DNA of 64,000 nt from positions 1,612,001 through 1,676,000 of the forward strand of contig NZ_CP126161.1 of NCBI RefSeq assembly GCF_030127105.1. Reading direction: 5' to 3'. Position numbers and translations under genes: made by a program. Source of the DNA: Haloarcula pelagica. GTDB taxonomy: Archaea > Halobacteriota > Halobacteria > Halobacteriales > Haloarculaceae. Of the stretch, positions 8,269 to 15,896 are shown in pieces (position 1 is the stretch's first letter; the number at the start of each line of letters is the position of its first letter). Under the pieces are notes generated by a model, which worked only from the letters and a program-made list of their open reading frames with translations, searched no databases and had not been told where the DNA came from.

Positions 8269-10197
8269 TCACTGGTACCTGCTGTAGCCGCCCACTGCGA
8301 GGAGTCCGACGATCACGAGGCCGCCGACGGCAGTCAGCGGGACACCGCCGCCGCTCTCGGAGGACACCCGAATCGGTACGCGATAGGTATCCGACACTGG
8401 CGTGTCGCCGTCCGGTTCCTCGTAGCGGAAGTCCAGCGAGAGCGGGTAGGCCTTCGTGAGTGCGCCACCGCTCGCGCTGATGCTGAACCTGAGCGTGGTG
8501 GACTCGCCGGGAGCGAGCGAGGAGACGAACGCCTCGTCGTCAGACACCGAGATGGGAGCGTCGGCAAACAGTTTGGCGGAGACGTCGGTCACCTGTTCGT
8601 CACCAGTGTTGGTGACGATAACGTCGATGGTCGAGGACCCACCAGCGGTGACGGTCCCGTTGTCCACGGACACGTCGAATTCGTCGGTCGCGTCGGCAAC
8701 AGTAGCCTGCCCTACCAGACTGTCGCTCTCGTGGCGGTCGCCGTCGCCGTCACGGTAGACAGCGACGAATTCGAACTGCCGGGGTCCGGCGTCCGCACTG
8801 TCGGAGACGTCGACGCCGAACGTGACCGTCGCCGACTCGCCCGCAGCGAGGTCACCGACCGCGAACTGGGTCTCCTGTGGCGAGATGTTGCTGTGGTCGC
8901 TCTGCCAGTTCACCACGAGATTCTCGACGGCACGGTCGCCGGTGTTCGTGAGTGTGGCGTTCACTCGGCCGTCGTCACCGGTACGCAACGTGCCGTCGAT
9001 ACCGTCGAGTCGGAACGACTGCTCCTGCTGTGGCGTCAGCCCGATAGACAGGGGGTCGGTCTGCGAACTGTCTCCCTCCGGATCCTCGTATCTGACCTGT
9101 GCCGAAAGCGCGTACGACTGTCGGTCGGAATTCGAGTCTGCCGTTGCCCGGACGCTCACGGTCCGGGTCTCACCGGGCTGCCAGGAACCGACGTACTGGG
9201 TCGTCGACGTGGCGTCACCGAACGAGATATCACTACTCTGTGAGCTGATCTGGACCGTCGCGTCAGTGACCGCGACTGGCCCCTCGTTGCGGAGCGTGAT
9301 GTCGTACGAGCCATCGTCACCGATGGTGACGTCGTTCTCGGTGTCGACGACACTGAACGATTGCGCTGGGGCGACCGGGACACCGACCGACTGCTCGACG
9401 GACTGTCGACGCACGCCGTCCGTATCTTCGAAGTCGACGGTCACGCCGAACTCGTACGTGTCGGCGTTGGCGTTCGGTGCGGACCCGATGCGGTACTGGA
9501 ACGTCCGGGTCTCTCCGGGCCCCCATGCCGAAACGTACCGGGAACTGGCCTGTTGTCCACCGACGGAGAGGTCGGGACTACTGGACTCGAAGCCGATCGC
9601 CGCGTCGTATGCGGTTTCAGACCCGGTGTTCTCGACAGTGACTTCGACCGTCCCCGTCGAGTCCACTCGGACGTTCGAGTCGACGTCAGTGATAGCGAAC
9701 GTCGGCCGGTCGGCGACTGTGACGGTGACCATCTCCCGGGTGGTCTCGGTGGCTTCGTCCCTGTCTCCGCTGGTCTCGGAGATGAATTCGGTGTACTTGT
9801 ACTCGAGGACGACCGGGAGTCGATAGGTGCCCGGTTCGGCGTTCTCGTCGACGACAACAGCGAACGAGAGGGGCTCGGTCGTCCCCTGTGGGAACGACCC
9901 GTACACCTGCTCGTCGGTCGTGATCGTGAACGGTCCGTCCCCGTCCTTGATGTCGACCCGTAGTCCACGGGCGGTCGTCACTTCACTGTTGAACCCCGGA
10001 TTCCGCGAGGACGCAGTGTCGAGCGATCCGGTGTTGGTCAGGACGACGTCGAACGTTGCCTCCTCCCCGGGGACGACCGTCGAGTCCGAAAGCGAGGCCG
10101 TGATGTCGGGGCTTCCGGTGACTGCAGCCAACGAAGTCCCGGATGCGGTCAGGAGGACAGCTGCGACCAGAACGGTGGTGAGCCGACGTGCTATCAT
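8269..10197 (-). CDS. Secreted, membrane-anchored NEW3/CARDB-repeat protein (COG1361-like)
   Basis: A 642-residue surface protein. The start at 10197 is chosen because it directly precedes a signal peptide (MIARRLTTVLVAAVLLTASG) and has GGAGGTG a few bases upstream. The in-frame extension to 10272 lacks these. The body contains at least five Ig-like repeats, each with a strand like V.VTN(T/E)G (for example DVVLTNTGSL, VEVTVENTGS, YDITLRNEGP, VNATLTNTGD, IDVIVTNTGD). A C-terminal membrane segment (GGLVIVGLLAVGGY) ends in RYQ. It is co-transcribed with the RND exporter and may be its extracytoplasmic adaptor. That role is inferred from context only. Confidence 0.87.
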   Translation of the reverse strand: MIARRLTTVLVAAVLLTASGTSLAAVTGSPDITASLSDSTVVPGEEATFDVVLTNTGSLDTASSRNPGFNSEVTTARGLRVDIKDGDGPFTITTDEQVYGSFPQGTTEPLSFAVVVDENAEPGTYRLPVVLEYKYTEFISETSGDRDEATETTREMVTVTVADRPTFAITDVDSNVRVDSTGTVEVTVENTGSETAYDAAIGFESSSPDLSVGGQQASSRYVSAWGPGETRTFQYRIGSAPNANADTYEFGVTVDFEDTDGVRRQSVEQSVGVPVAPAQSFSVVDTENDVTIGDDGSYDITLRNEGPVAVTDATVQISSQSSDISFGDATSTTQYVGSWQPGETRTVSVRATADSNSDRQSYALSAQVRYEDPEGDSSQTDPLSIGLTPQQEQSFRLDGIDGTLRTGDDGRVNATLTNTGDRAVENLVVNWQSDHSNISPQETQFAVGDLAAGESATVTFGVDVSDSADAGPRQFEFVAVYRDGDGDRHESDSLVGQATVADATDEFDVSVDNGTVTAGGSSTIDVIVTNTGDEQVTDVSAKLFADAPISVSDDEAFVSSLAPGESTTLRFSISASGGALTKAYPLSLDFRYEEPDGDTPVSDTYRVPIRVSSESGGGVPLTAVGGLVIVGLLAVGGYSRYQ

Positions 10198-10429
10198 TCG
10201 GCACCCACCTCCGTTCGGACGGACGGGAGAGTGGTCGAACTGCGGGGTAGTATCACCGATTGCCAGCGACATCGGCTGCTGTCTCGCTCTCTGGAGACAT
10301 CGTCGAAACCGACTGGATACTGTAGACGTTCGGTGGGCTGTACGACAGGTCGAGTCGCCGGGGGAATCTCGGTCGGCGAGATCGGTTCGATCATCGTTGT
10401 CGACAGCCGGAACGTCACACTACCCACCT

Positions 10430-10492
10430 ATAAGAATTATCGAAGAATTGATATATTATCGCGATCGTTTCAAAACCGAATTTAAGCGATTT
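10430..10492 (-). repeat. Duplicated promoter/operator block, copy 2
   Basis: Second copy of the 63-bp element (9 mismatches to 5516-5578, no gaps). It holds the paired CGATAAT units, GTTTCAAAA at 10467-10475 and a better TATA element (CTTATA on the minus strand). It drives towards the repeat-protein/RND operon. Confidence 0.8.
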
Positions 10493-10564
10493 GAGTGGCT
10501 CGAGAGGATATAGAAAAGCTATTCAGGAGAATAATCCAGAAACGGTCTAGATCGCTCAACGAGG

Positions 10565-10574
10565 GTTTTGAAAT
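10565..10574. promoter_or_regulatory. Distal TTTTGAAA site, copy 2
   Basis: GTTTTGAAAT, 99 bp centre to centre from the GTTTCAAAA inside block copy 2, reproducing the copy-1 geometry. It lies about 20 bp beyond the 3' end of the regulator gene that ends at 10594. Confidence 0.5.
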
Positions 10575-10593
10575 AATTCTATCACTATGGTCG

Positions 10594-11511
10594 CTATCGC
10601 TGGCCTCTGCGTCGCACGCGCTCGGTGTGTGTGACCGTGGCAGTCTCGTCGAGGAACAGTCGAAGGGTGGCTTCCTCACGACGGAACTCGACCCGGTATT
10701 CGGCCGGGTCCGTCGCGACGCGCTCTGCTGTCCACTGGTCGTCGTAGAGGTAGCCATTGAACTTCCAAATACCGGCGTCGAGGATGTCGAGTCCGTGCCC
10801 CCAGTGGAACGATATCGACTCCGGATGGTAGGCGGCAGCCACCGGGAGCGGGAGACTTAGGAACCGAAGACACGACTGACATTCACTGGCGGTGATGAAC
10901 GGGACAGGTGGCTCGCCGGGAAACGGGACGTCCTCGGTGTCCCAGATCTCGGTCTCGATGCGACCCGCACAGTCCGGGCAGACACCACGCCGTGATTTGA
11001 GCAGGTCCCCGACTTGCTCCCGGGCGACAGCGTCGATGAGGTCCTCACCCGTTCGGTCACGAACCTGGGCTGGTCGGACACGATACGCGGTCGCGCCCCG
11101 CTCACAGGCGGTACAGTACATCATGAAGTACTGGTCCTCGAGTATCGCTTCCAGCGTCTGCTCTCCGCACCACTGGCACCCACCCTCCGTCTCGATGGGG
11201 CCGACTGGATCGGGCTGGCGGTAGTTCTCGGCCAGAACGAACCGGACCAGTTGCTCCCCGGCGTGTGTGAACGCGTAGCTGTCGTTCTCGTCGTGTTTCC
11301 TGAGAAACGTGCCGGTTAGTTCGCCGAGATGATACGACAACTTCGACGTGTCGTCGACTTCGACTCGGTCGTAGATCTCGGAGAACGAGAGCGAAGCGAC
11401 GCCCCGCTGTTTGTTCTCGTTCTGTGCGACCGCCACTGTCCGGAGTATGTCGAGTCTGATCTCGTCGGATAGGAGCTGGAAGAGCTCGTCGGCTGTCTGT
11501 TCGCTCCCCAT
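10594..11511 (-). CDS. ArsR-type winged-helix regulator with two CxxC zinc ribbons
   Basis: A 305-residue protein. Residues 1-95 form a winged helix of the ArsR/HTH_20 type (LFQLLSDEIRLDILRTV, then a recognition region KLSYHLGEL). The rest contains four CxxC pairs (CQWC, CTAC, CPDC, CQSC), suggesting two zinc ribbons that may sense metal or redox state or hold a ligand-binding beta domain. Haloarchaea have many such two-part regulators with unknown ligands. It lies just upstream of the exporter operon in the same direction and is the nearest candidate to bind the duplicated operator (inference). Confidence 0.84.
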   Translation of the reverse strand: MGSEQTADELFQLLSDEIRLDILRTVAVAQNENKQRGVASLSFSEIYDRVEVDDTSKLSYHLGELTGTFLRKHDENDSYAFTHAGEQLVRFVLAENYRQPDPVGPIETEGGCQWCGEQTLEAILEDQYFMMYCTACERGATAYRVRPAQVRDRTGEDLIDAVAREQVGDLLKSRRGVCPDCAGRIETEIWDTEDVPFPGEPPVPFITASECQSCLRFLSLPLPVAAAYHPESISFHWGHGLDILDAGIWKFNGYLYDDQWTAERVATDPAEYRVEFRREEATLRLFLDETATVTHTERVRRRGQR

Positions 11512-11658
11512 AGATGTCGATGAACGACAACGATATTTAATCTACGGCCATAGAAACAGTACGGAAGCTACCTATCAGTTGTGCGTCTAGTAGGAAACTC
11601 CAGTAAGGAAGTCTGGTTCTCCGCGACGGTTATCATACAGATACCGCTCAACGATGGG

Positions 11659-11682
11659 TCGTGATTATCTCACTAATCACGA
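11659..11682. promoter_or_regulatory. Perfect 9-bp inverted repeat (candidate operator)
   Basis: Arms TCGTGATTA (11659-11667) and TAATCACGA (11674-11682) around a 6-bp spacer. It lies between the divergent winged-helix regulator (start 11511) and the FAH-fold gene (start 11803), so a dimeric regulator bound here could control either one. The rest of 11512-11802 shows no gene. Confidence 0.55.
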
Positions 11683-11802
11683 TCACTAGGTTCAATATGA
11701 GTTCAGGTTAGAGGACTGCGCTGTTGCAACGACCACATGTCCCCCTCTCTCGGCTGAGACTACTGTGGTTGGGTTTTTTGCCTTCCCGTTGAATGCGTGG
11801 GT

Positions 11803-12525
11803 ATGAAACGAGCGCGGATGCAGACCCCCGATGGCATCGTCAGCGGGCAGTATGAAGATGGAGTCCTAACTACTGACGACGGTGAATACGTTGAGAGGCG
11901 CGACGGCTCACTGACCTATCCCTGTTCTCCGTCAGCTCTCTATTGTGTCGGTCGGAACTTCACCGAAACACTCGATCAGATGGACTACGACCGACCGGAC
12001 GAACCGGACTTTTTCATCAAGCCACCGGCTGCGTTGACCGGTCCCGGACAACCGGTGCGATACCCGGATTGGACCGATGAACTCACCTACGCAGGGGAAC
12101 TTGTTGCGGTAATTGACACGCGATGCCATGATGTCGACGTGGATGAGGTATCGGATATCATCCGTGGCTACACGGTCATGAACGATATCGACGCGCTGGA
12201 TCAACAGGGCCGGACGGCACGCAAAGCGTTCGAGACCTCCGCGCCGCTCGGGCCCTGGATCGAAACGGACCTCAATCCCAACGATATCGAGATGGAGACC
12301 ATCATCAACGGCGAAACGAGACAATCGGCCACGACAGCACAGATGCTGTTCAGCCCCCAGGAGATAGTCTCCTTCCTCTCTAAGCGATTCACATTCAGAC
12401 CGGGTGATGCTATTGCGTTCGGGAGCCCGGCGAATCCGGGCACAGTCACCCCTGGCGATACGATAGAAATCACGTACGAAGGCGTTGGCACGCTCTCGAA
12501 CGATGTCGTCGAAGCGCACAGCTAA
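11803..12525 (+). CDS. Fumarylacetoacetate hydrolase-fold protein
   Basis: A 240-residue FAH-superfamily protein. These enzymes hydrolyse C-C bonds or decarboxylate and isomerise beta-keto acids at a divalent metal. ATG 11803 is preferred over the in-frame GTG at 11797. Visible family motifs are YCVGRNF, a PDFFIKPP-like segment, GELVAVI, GYTVMNDIDALD and FGSPANPG. In FAH-fold enzymes the metal is held by E-x-E plus an Asp about 29 residues later. Here the first Glu is Ala97 (codon GCA), while Glu99 and Asp128 remain. Activity may therefore be altered. No pathway partner is nearby. Confidence 0.85.
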   Translation: MKRARMQTPDGIVSGQYEDGVLTTDDGEYVERRDGSLTYPCSPSALYCVGRNFTETLDQMDYDRPDEPDFFIKPPAALTGPGQPVRYPDWTDELTYAGELVAVIDTRCHDVDVDEVSDIIRGYTVMNDIDALDQQGRTARKAFETSAPLGPWIETDLNPNDIEMETIINGETRQSATTAQMLFSPQEIVSFLSKRFTFRPGDAIAFGSPANPGTVTPGDTIEITYEGVGTLSNDVVEAHS

Positions 12526-12666
12526 AACGGCGTCAATGGAGCGCCCGGTATATCTGAATTTCCTGTCTCAGATGCTACGCCAAGATGCTCGAACTGTACC
12601 GCTGTCGTGGCAAATAGGCAGAGCACTGCTGAATAGCATGAATCACCGACCACAATCCACACGAAG

Positions 12667-13419
12667 CTACTCAATCGGAATAGTGGTCACGTCCCGACTG
12701 GGCGATCGGATCGGGACAGTGATGTCGGACTCGACAGGTTGGTCTGTGAGCTCATCAAGAACAGTCTTGATGCCATTGTGATGGCCTGCCCCGATAACTG
12801 CAACCACATCGGCGCCCTCAGATCGGAGCCTGTGCAGCCGATGTGCCATGGCCCGGTCACGCTGATCGATGAGCACTCTCGCAACCTCTGGGAGGAGCCG
12901 ACGCAATTGGTCGATCGCTGGCTGGACGTCATCGCCGCTGGTGATGGTGCCAAGCGGCCGCATCCAGAGCTCGACCTGCTCAACCCACTCCCGTGGGCCA
13001 ATGGACTGCGTCCGGAGCAGCATCTTCGGCATGGTGTCCAGACCGACACGAGCCGAGATCGCCTCGATGGGTGCTGATATCGGGTTGTCGATGAGCGCAA
13101 CGTCGATATCCAGGTCGGCTGCTGTGTCGATGGCTGTTGCCATGTCGGATTGCCCCGGGTCGAGTCCATACAGACGCGCCACTGTCTGCTGGAGAGCTTT
13201 CAACGTCTGGTACGTGGGTGCAGTCGATTCCGGGAGATCATGTGCCAGATTGCAGGCGTCCAACGAACTGTCCATCTGGAGACGGTCGTAGCGTTCCGTC
13301 CCGAGTTCGACGGCGACGATGTCGGGATCCGTCTCTCGGATGGTCGTTCGAACGCGAGACCGATGGACTGGTGAGTAATGAACACTCGGAATGAGCGTGA
13401 TGGTTCCGAACTCGGACAT
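12667..13419 (-). CDS. TraB/GumN-domain protein
   Basis: A 250-residue protein beginning MSEFGTITLIPSVHYSPVHR, the usual TraB entry strand with a conserved His, followed by DIVAVELGTERYDRL. A second conserved part near the C-terminus, VVAVIGAGHHNGI, matches the family's GxxH segment. TraB proteins are named after an enterococcal pheromone-shutdown factor. Their biochemistry is still unclear, with a metalloprotease-like fold proposed. The ATG at 13419 is chosen because homologues start at this strand. An in-frame ATG at 13458 would add 13 Cys/Arg-rich residues. Confidence 0.8.
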   Translation of the reverse strand: MSEFGTITLIPSVHYSPVHRSRVRTTIRETDPDIVAVELGTERYDRLQMDSSLDACNLAHDLPESTAPTYQTLKALQQTVARLYGLDPGQSDMATAIDTAADLDIDVALIDNPISAPIEAISARVGLDTMPKMLLRTQSIGPREWVEQVELWMRPLGTITSGDDVQPAIDQLRRLLPEVARVLIDQRDRAMAHRLHRLRSEGADVVAVIGAGHHNGIKTVLDELTDQPVESDITVPIRSPSRDVTTIPIE

Positions 13420-13874
13420 GAGTCTCTGTAGGTTCACCCCGCAGAACCTTGGACACATGTCATATTTCCGACTCTATGCTATGAACATACTTGTTACTCA
13501 TATGCAGTACCAATCGGGAGACACAGTTTGTCTCGAATACATCATGAAGACGCCCCAGCAGTCCACCACCAGTGGCCGAGGACTCCAGTCCCCACCTCAA
13601 AATCACAGTGAACAGTAGGACCCCATCTTCAGTCGACGGTGCTGGTGCAGCGCACTACTGGGATGGCTACGAGCAAGCAGTAGTCGTTATTCAGGACGCA
13701 GAGGTCGCGAAGGTCGAACTCGCAGAGACTCCCTTTCAGCTGCTTTTGGGGTGAGCGGAGTACACTCACAAAGAACGAGGCTGTACGGTTGGTCCACATG
13801 CGGGCGGTTCCATCGTTGTTGCGATTCAGACGGTCGCAAAGGCTGAGATACTGACCAGTCCTCGTAAGCAGTTG
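13420..13874. other. Intergenic stretch without a supported gene
   Basis: 455 bp of lower-GC DNA. A 60-codon frame (13572-13754) has no recognisable motif or start signal and is not called. Nothing else identifiable is seen. This fits decayed accessory DNA. Confidence 0.5.
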
Positions 13875-14120
13875 TTATTCGTCCGCGAGTGCGTCGTATA
13901 TTGCTCGATGTTCTTCGCGGTCATGGCTGGCGAGATTATGCACGATTTCATTCCGTGCTCGGCGCATGAAATCCTCAGAGGGTTTCTCACCGTGTTCCTC
14001 AATATATTTTTCTCGTACAGAGTTGAGGAGTTGCTCCATGACGTTCTTCGGTGGAGCCTCTTCGTTATCTTCGACAGCCATTGCGTACCTGAAACTAGTG
14101 TCCGTTGTGCTGTTAACCAT
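13875..14120 (-). CDS. Small acidic/basic partner protein of the Doc toxin (putative antitoxin)
   Basis: An 81-residue, mostly helical soluble protein (charged segments around NSVREKYIEEHGEK and RRARNEIVHNLASHDREEH), starting 19 bp after the stop of the Doc/Fic gene. An internal ATG at residue 14 is an alternative start. It has no known domain. Its position and size suggest the antitoxin of the pair, although in the classical Phd-Doc module the antitoxin comes first. Assignment is by context only. Confidence 0.6.
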   Translation of the reverse strand: MVNSTTDTSFRYAMAVEDNEEAPPKNVMEQLLNSVREKYIEEHGEKPSEDFMRRARNEIVHNLASHDREEHRAIYDALADE

Positions 14121-14139
14121 TATGGTTAGTCAGCTCTGC

Positions 14140-14748
14140 TCAATTCGCCTCTCCGTTACCACCAATGAGATCTCCGACTATGTCCTCAGCATTCATATCC
14201 TCTAAGAAGCTATCGGCGATCGAAACAAGAGCCATGCCAAGGATTGTCGACATATCCAGCGGCTCTGTTTGATCAGCCAAGTATTGACTCGCAACCTCAC
14301 GATTGATTAGATCCTCTCTCACAGCGAGCAATTTGAGCATCGACCTGAGATCTTCCCCGTAGGTGAGGTCATAGCCGTTGAGAAGGTAGAACAGCGTAGT
14401 AGTATTCAGCGCAGTACGCTTATTTCCATCGACAAACCAATGGTTTGAGGCGATGAGGCGCATTAGCGCAAACGCTTTTTCATGAACAGTCTCAGGCTCT
14501 TTTCCCATTATCCCGTCTCTGATATAATCAATCGCAAACTGAATTCGGTCTCGGTCTTCGATACCGGACTGGCTGTCGTCATCCTCGGCGATTATCTCAT
14601 CGTGGATCTCGACGATTTCATCAACCGTTGGGTACCAAAATCCGTCACCTTCCGTAGGGAACGTCCCATCCGAATCAGCGGTCTCTAGATCAGTAAACAA
14701 AGAACGATCAACTTCGGACTCACCTCCTTCTTCGGGCTCATCTGCCAT
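14140..14748 (-). CDS. doc: Doc/Fic-family toxin (death-on-curing)
   Basis: A 202-residue Fic-fold protein. The Fic core HWFVDGNKRT at residues 103-112 fits HxFx(D/E)GNKR, and ALMRLIASN before it matches the Doc subgroup. Doc toxins phosphorylate EF-Tu, whereas other Fic proteins AMPylate targets. The shorter motif and the Doc-like N-terminal side favour phosphotransfer, but this cannot be proved from sequence. The first 40 residues are an acidic, probably disordered extension. It forms a two-gene unit with the small gene downstream, in a decayed accessory region next to a mobile ATPase gene. Confidence 0.85.
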   Translation of the reverse strand: MADEPEEGGESEVDRSLFTDLETADSDGTFPTEGDGFWYPTVDEIVEIHDEIIAEDDDSQSGIEDRDRIQFAIDYIRDGIMGKEPETVHEKAFALMRLIASNHWFVDGNKRTALNTTTLFYLLNGYDLTYGEDLRSMLKLLAVREDLINREVASQYLADQTEPLDMSTILGMALVSIADSFLEDMNAEDIVGDLIGGNGEAN

Positions 14749-14852
14749 TACATATGTTGAGCAGGGCCACTGTCTTCAATATCATTGTACGCGAGCGACA
14801 ATTAATCACACACAGTCGCTAGATGTGCAGAACCGGAGTAGGGGAGCCCGCG

Positions 14853-14961
14853 CTAGTCCAACACCGAACTCCGGATATACCCAATCGGGAGAATATCCGT
14901 CAACCCTGGCGTGTCGATCTTGAAATGTGACGGTGGCGTATTCTCACTATAGGTTTTTTCG
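14853..14961 (-). pseudogene. Detached 3' end of the giant ATPase gene
   Basis: On the minus strand this segment reads EKTYSENTPPSHFKIDT... to SSVLD and a stop at 14853. It continues in frame from the EKT codons of the ATPase gene on the far side of the IS. Removing the IS and one 9-bp target copy joins GTC GAA AAA AC to C TAT AGT and restores an unbroken frame. The 32 codons after EKT therefore belong to the gene now ending at 15872. Confidence 0.85.
14953..14961. repeat. Target-site duplication, left copy
   Basis: GTTTTTTCG, identical to 15897-15905, immediately outside the left end of the IS5-type element. Confidence 0.85.
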
Positions 14962-15896
14962 GCTCTGGTGAATCGCTGGACGACGGCGACTTCGACCGTT
15001 AGAACTAAGGAAGTTGAAGCGGGAAACCGCCGATGCTCTATGTCGAAGATCTCCCGCTTCACGAGCAAAGTCGTTCAGTTAGCTAAAAATGCTGTTGGTG
15101 AGCGAGGCGAAGTCGCCGCCCCCGAAGGGGTGGCGGCTTCGCCGAGTATGCGGTGGTGTCGCTGCACTGTCTGCGGGTTTACCTGGAAAAATCCTACCGA
15201 GAAGCACTTGATTTGCTGAGCGAGATGCCACAAATACTCGGGGAGATCGGACTCGACACGGCCGATCTCCCCGACCACTCGACGCTAATCAAGTGGTTTG
15301 ACAGAATCAAGACAGCACTCTGGCGAGTGCTGCTGCGCCTGTCGGCGCAACTGCACGAGCCGAGCGGTCACGCCGCGATAGACGCGACATTCTTCGACCG
15401 CGAAAACGCTAGCAAGCACTACTGTCGCCGGACGAATTACCGGGTTCAGACACTCAAAGCAACTGCTCTCGTCGACACAGAAAGCCAAGCCATTCTGGAC
15501 GTTCATTGTACGACCGAGAAACGCCACGACACACAACGGCTGGCAGGTCGCCCTCCGCAACGCGGGCGACCTCGCCAGCCTCGCTGCTGACAAAGGCTAC
15601 GACTGGATGGATTTACGCGATAAACTCCGTGAAGAAGGCGTGAGACCGCTGATCAAACATCGTGAGTTCCGGCCCATCGATCACGCGCACAACGCGCGGA
15701 TCGATGGGCCTCGATACCGCCAGAGAGCGATGTGTGAGACCGTCTTCTCCACGATCAAGCGCACGCTCGGTGACGCCGTGCGTGCACGAACCTGGTACGG
15801 TGAATTTCGTGAACTCGTCCTGATGTGTGCGGTTCACAACATCAAGCAATCTCTAAAACAGTGAAATCAAGCTACGTCTGGTGATTCACCACCGCC
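14962..15896 (+). mobile_element. IS5-type insertion sequence (about 935 bp), transposase frameshifted
   Basis: The ends carry imperfect inverted repeats: TGGTGAATCGCTGGACG near 14966 against TGGTGAATCACCAGACG on the opposite strand at the right end. GTTTTTTCG is duplicated on both sides (14953-14961 and 15897-15905). The 8-9-bp duplication and the transposase type fit the haloarchaeal ISH1-like branch of IS5, a subgroup call that needs a database check. The element lies inside the 3' end of the large ATPase gene. Confidence 0.85.
15040..15864 (+). pseudogene. IS5-family transposase, two frameshifts
   Basis: The reading begins MSKISRFTSKVV at 15040. It needs a frame change at the G-run 15127-15130 (one G missing, so the protein would read PEGGGGFAEYAVVS). 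It changes frame again near 15537 (before GWQVALRNAGD). Together the three pieces make a roughly 275-residue DDE transposase with AAIDATFFDR (first catalytic Asp region), ALAADKGYD-like second Asp region (SLAADKGYDWMDL) and CETVFSTIKR (catalytic Glu). With two frameshifts it is probably inactive unless supplied in trans. Confidence 0.83.

Larger units (their letters stand above)
10198..10593 (-). promoter_or_regulatory. Long leader and control region of the exporter operon
   Basis: A 396-bp gap. From the upstream side it holds the distal GTTTTGAAAT site, the second copy of the 63-bp block, a CTTATA element (10430-10435) and about 200 bp of predicted 5' leader. In the leader a 77-codon GTG-initiated frame (10194-10427) ends in an ATGA overlap with the start of the repeat protein. 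It looks non-haloarchaeal in composition (basic, no known motif), so it may be only a leader. The S9 operon has no such leader. Confidence 0.5.

Noticed and set aside
13572..13754. 60-codon frame in the gap after the TraB-like gene
   Set aside because: No promoter or motif, in decayed DNA.
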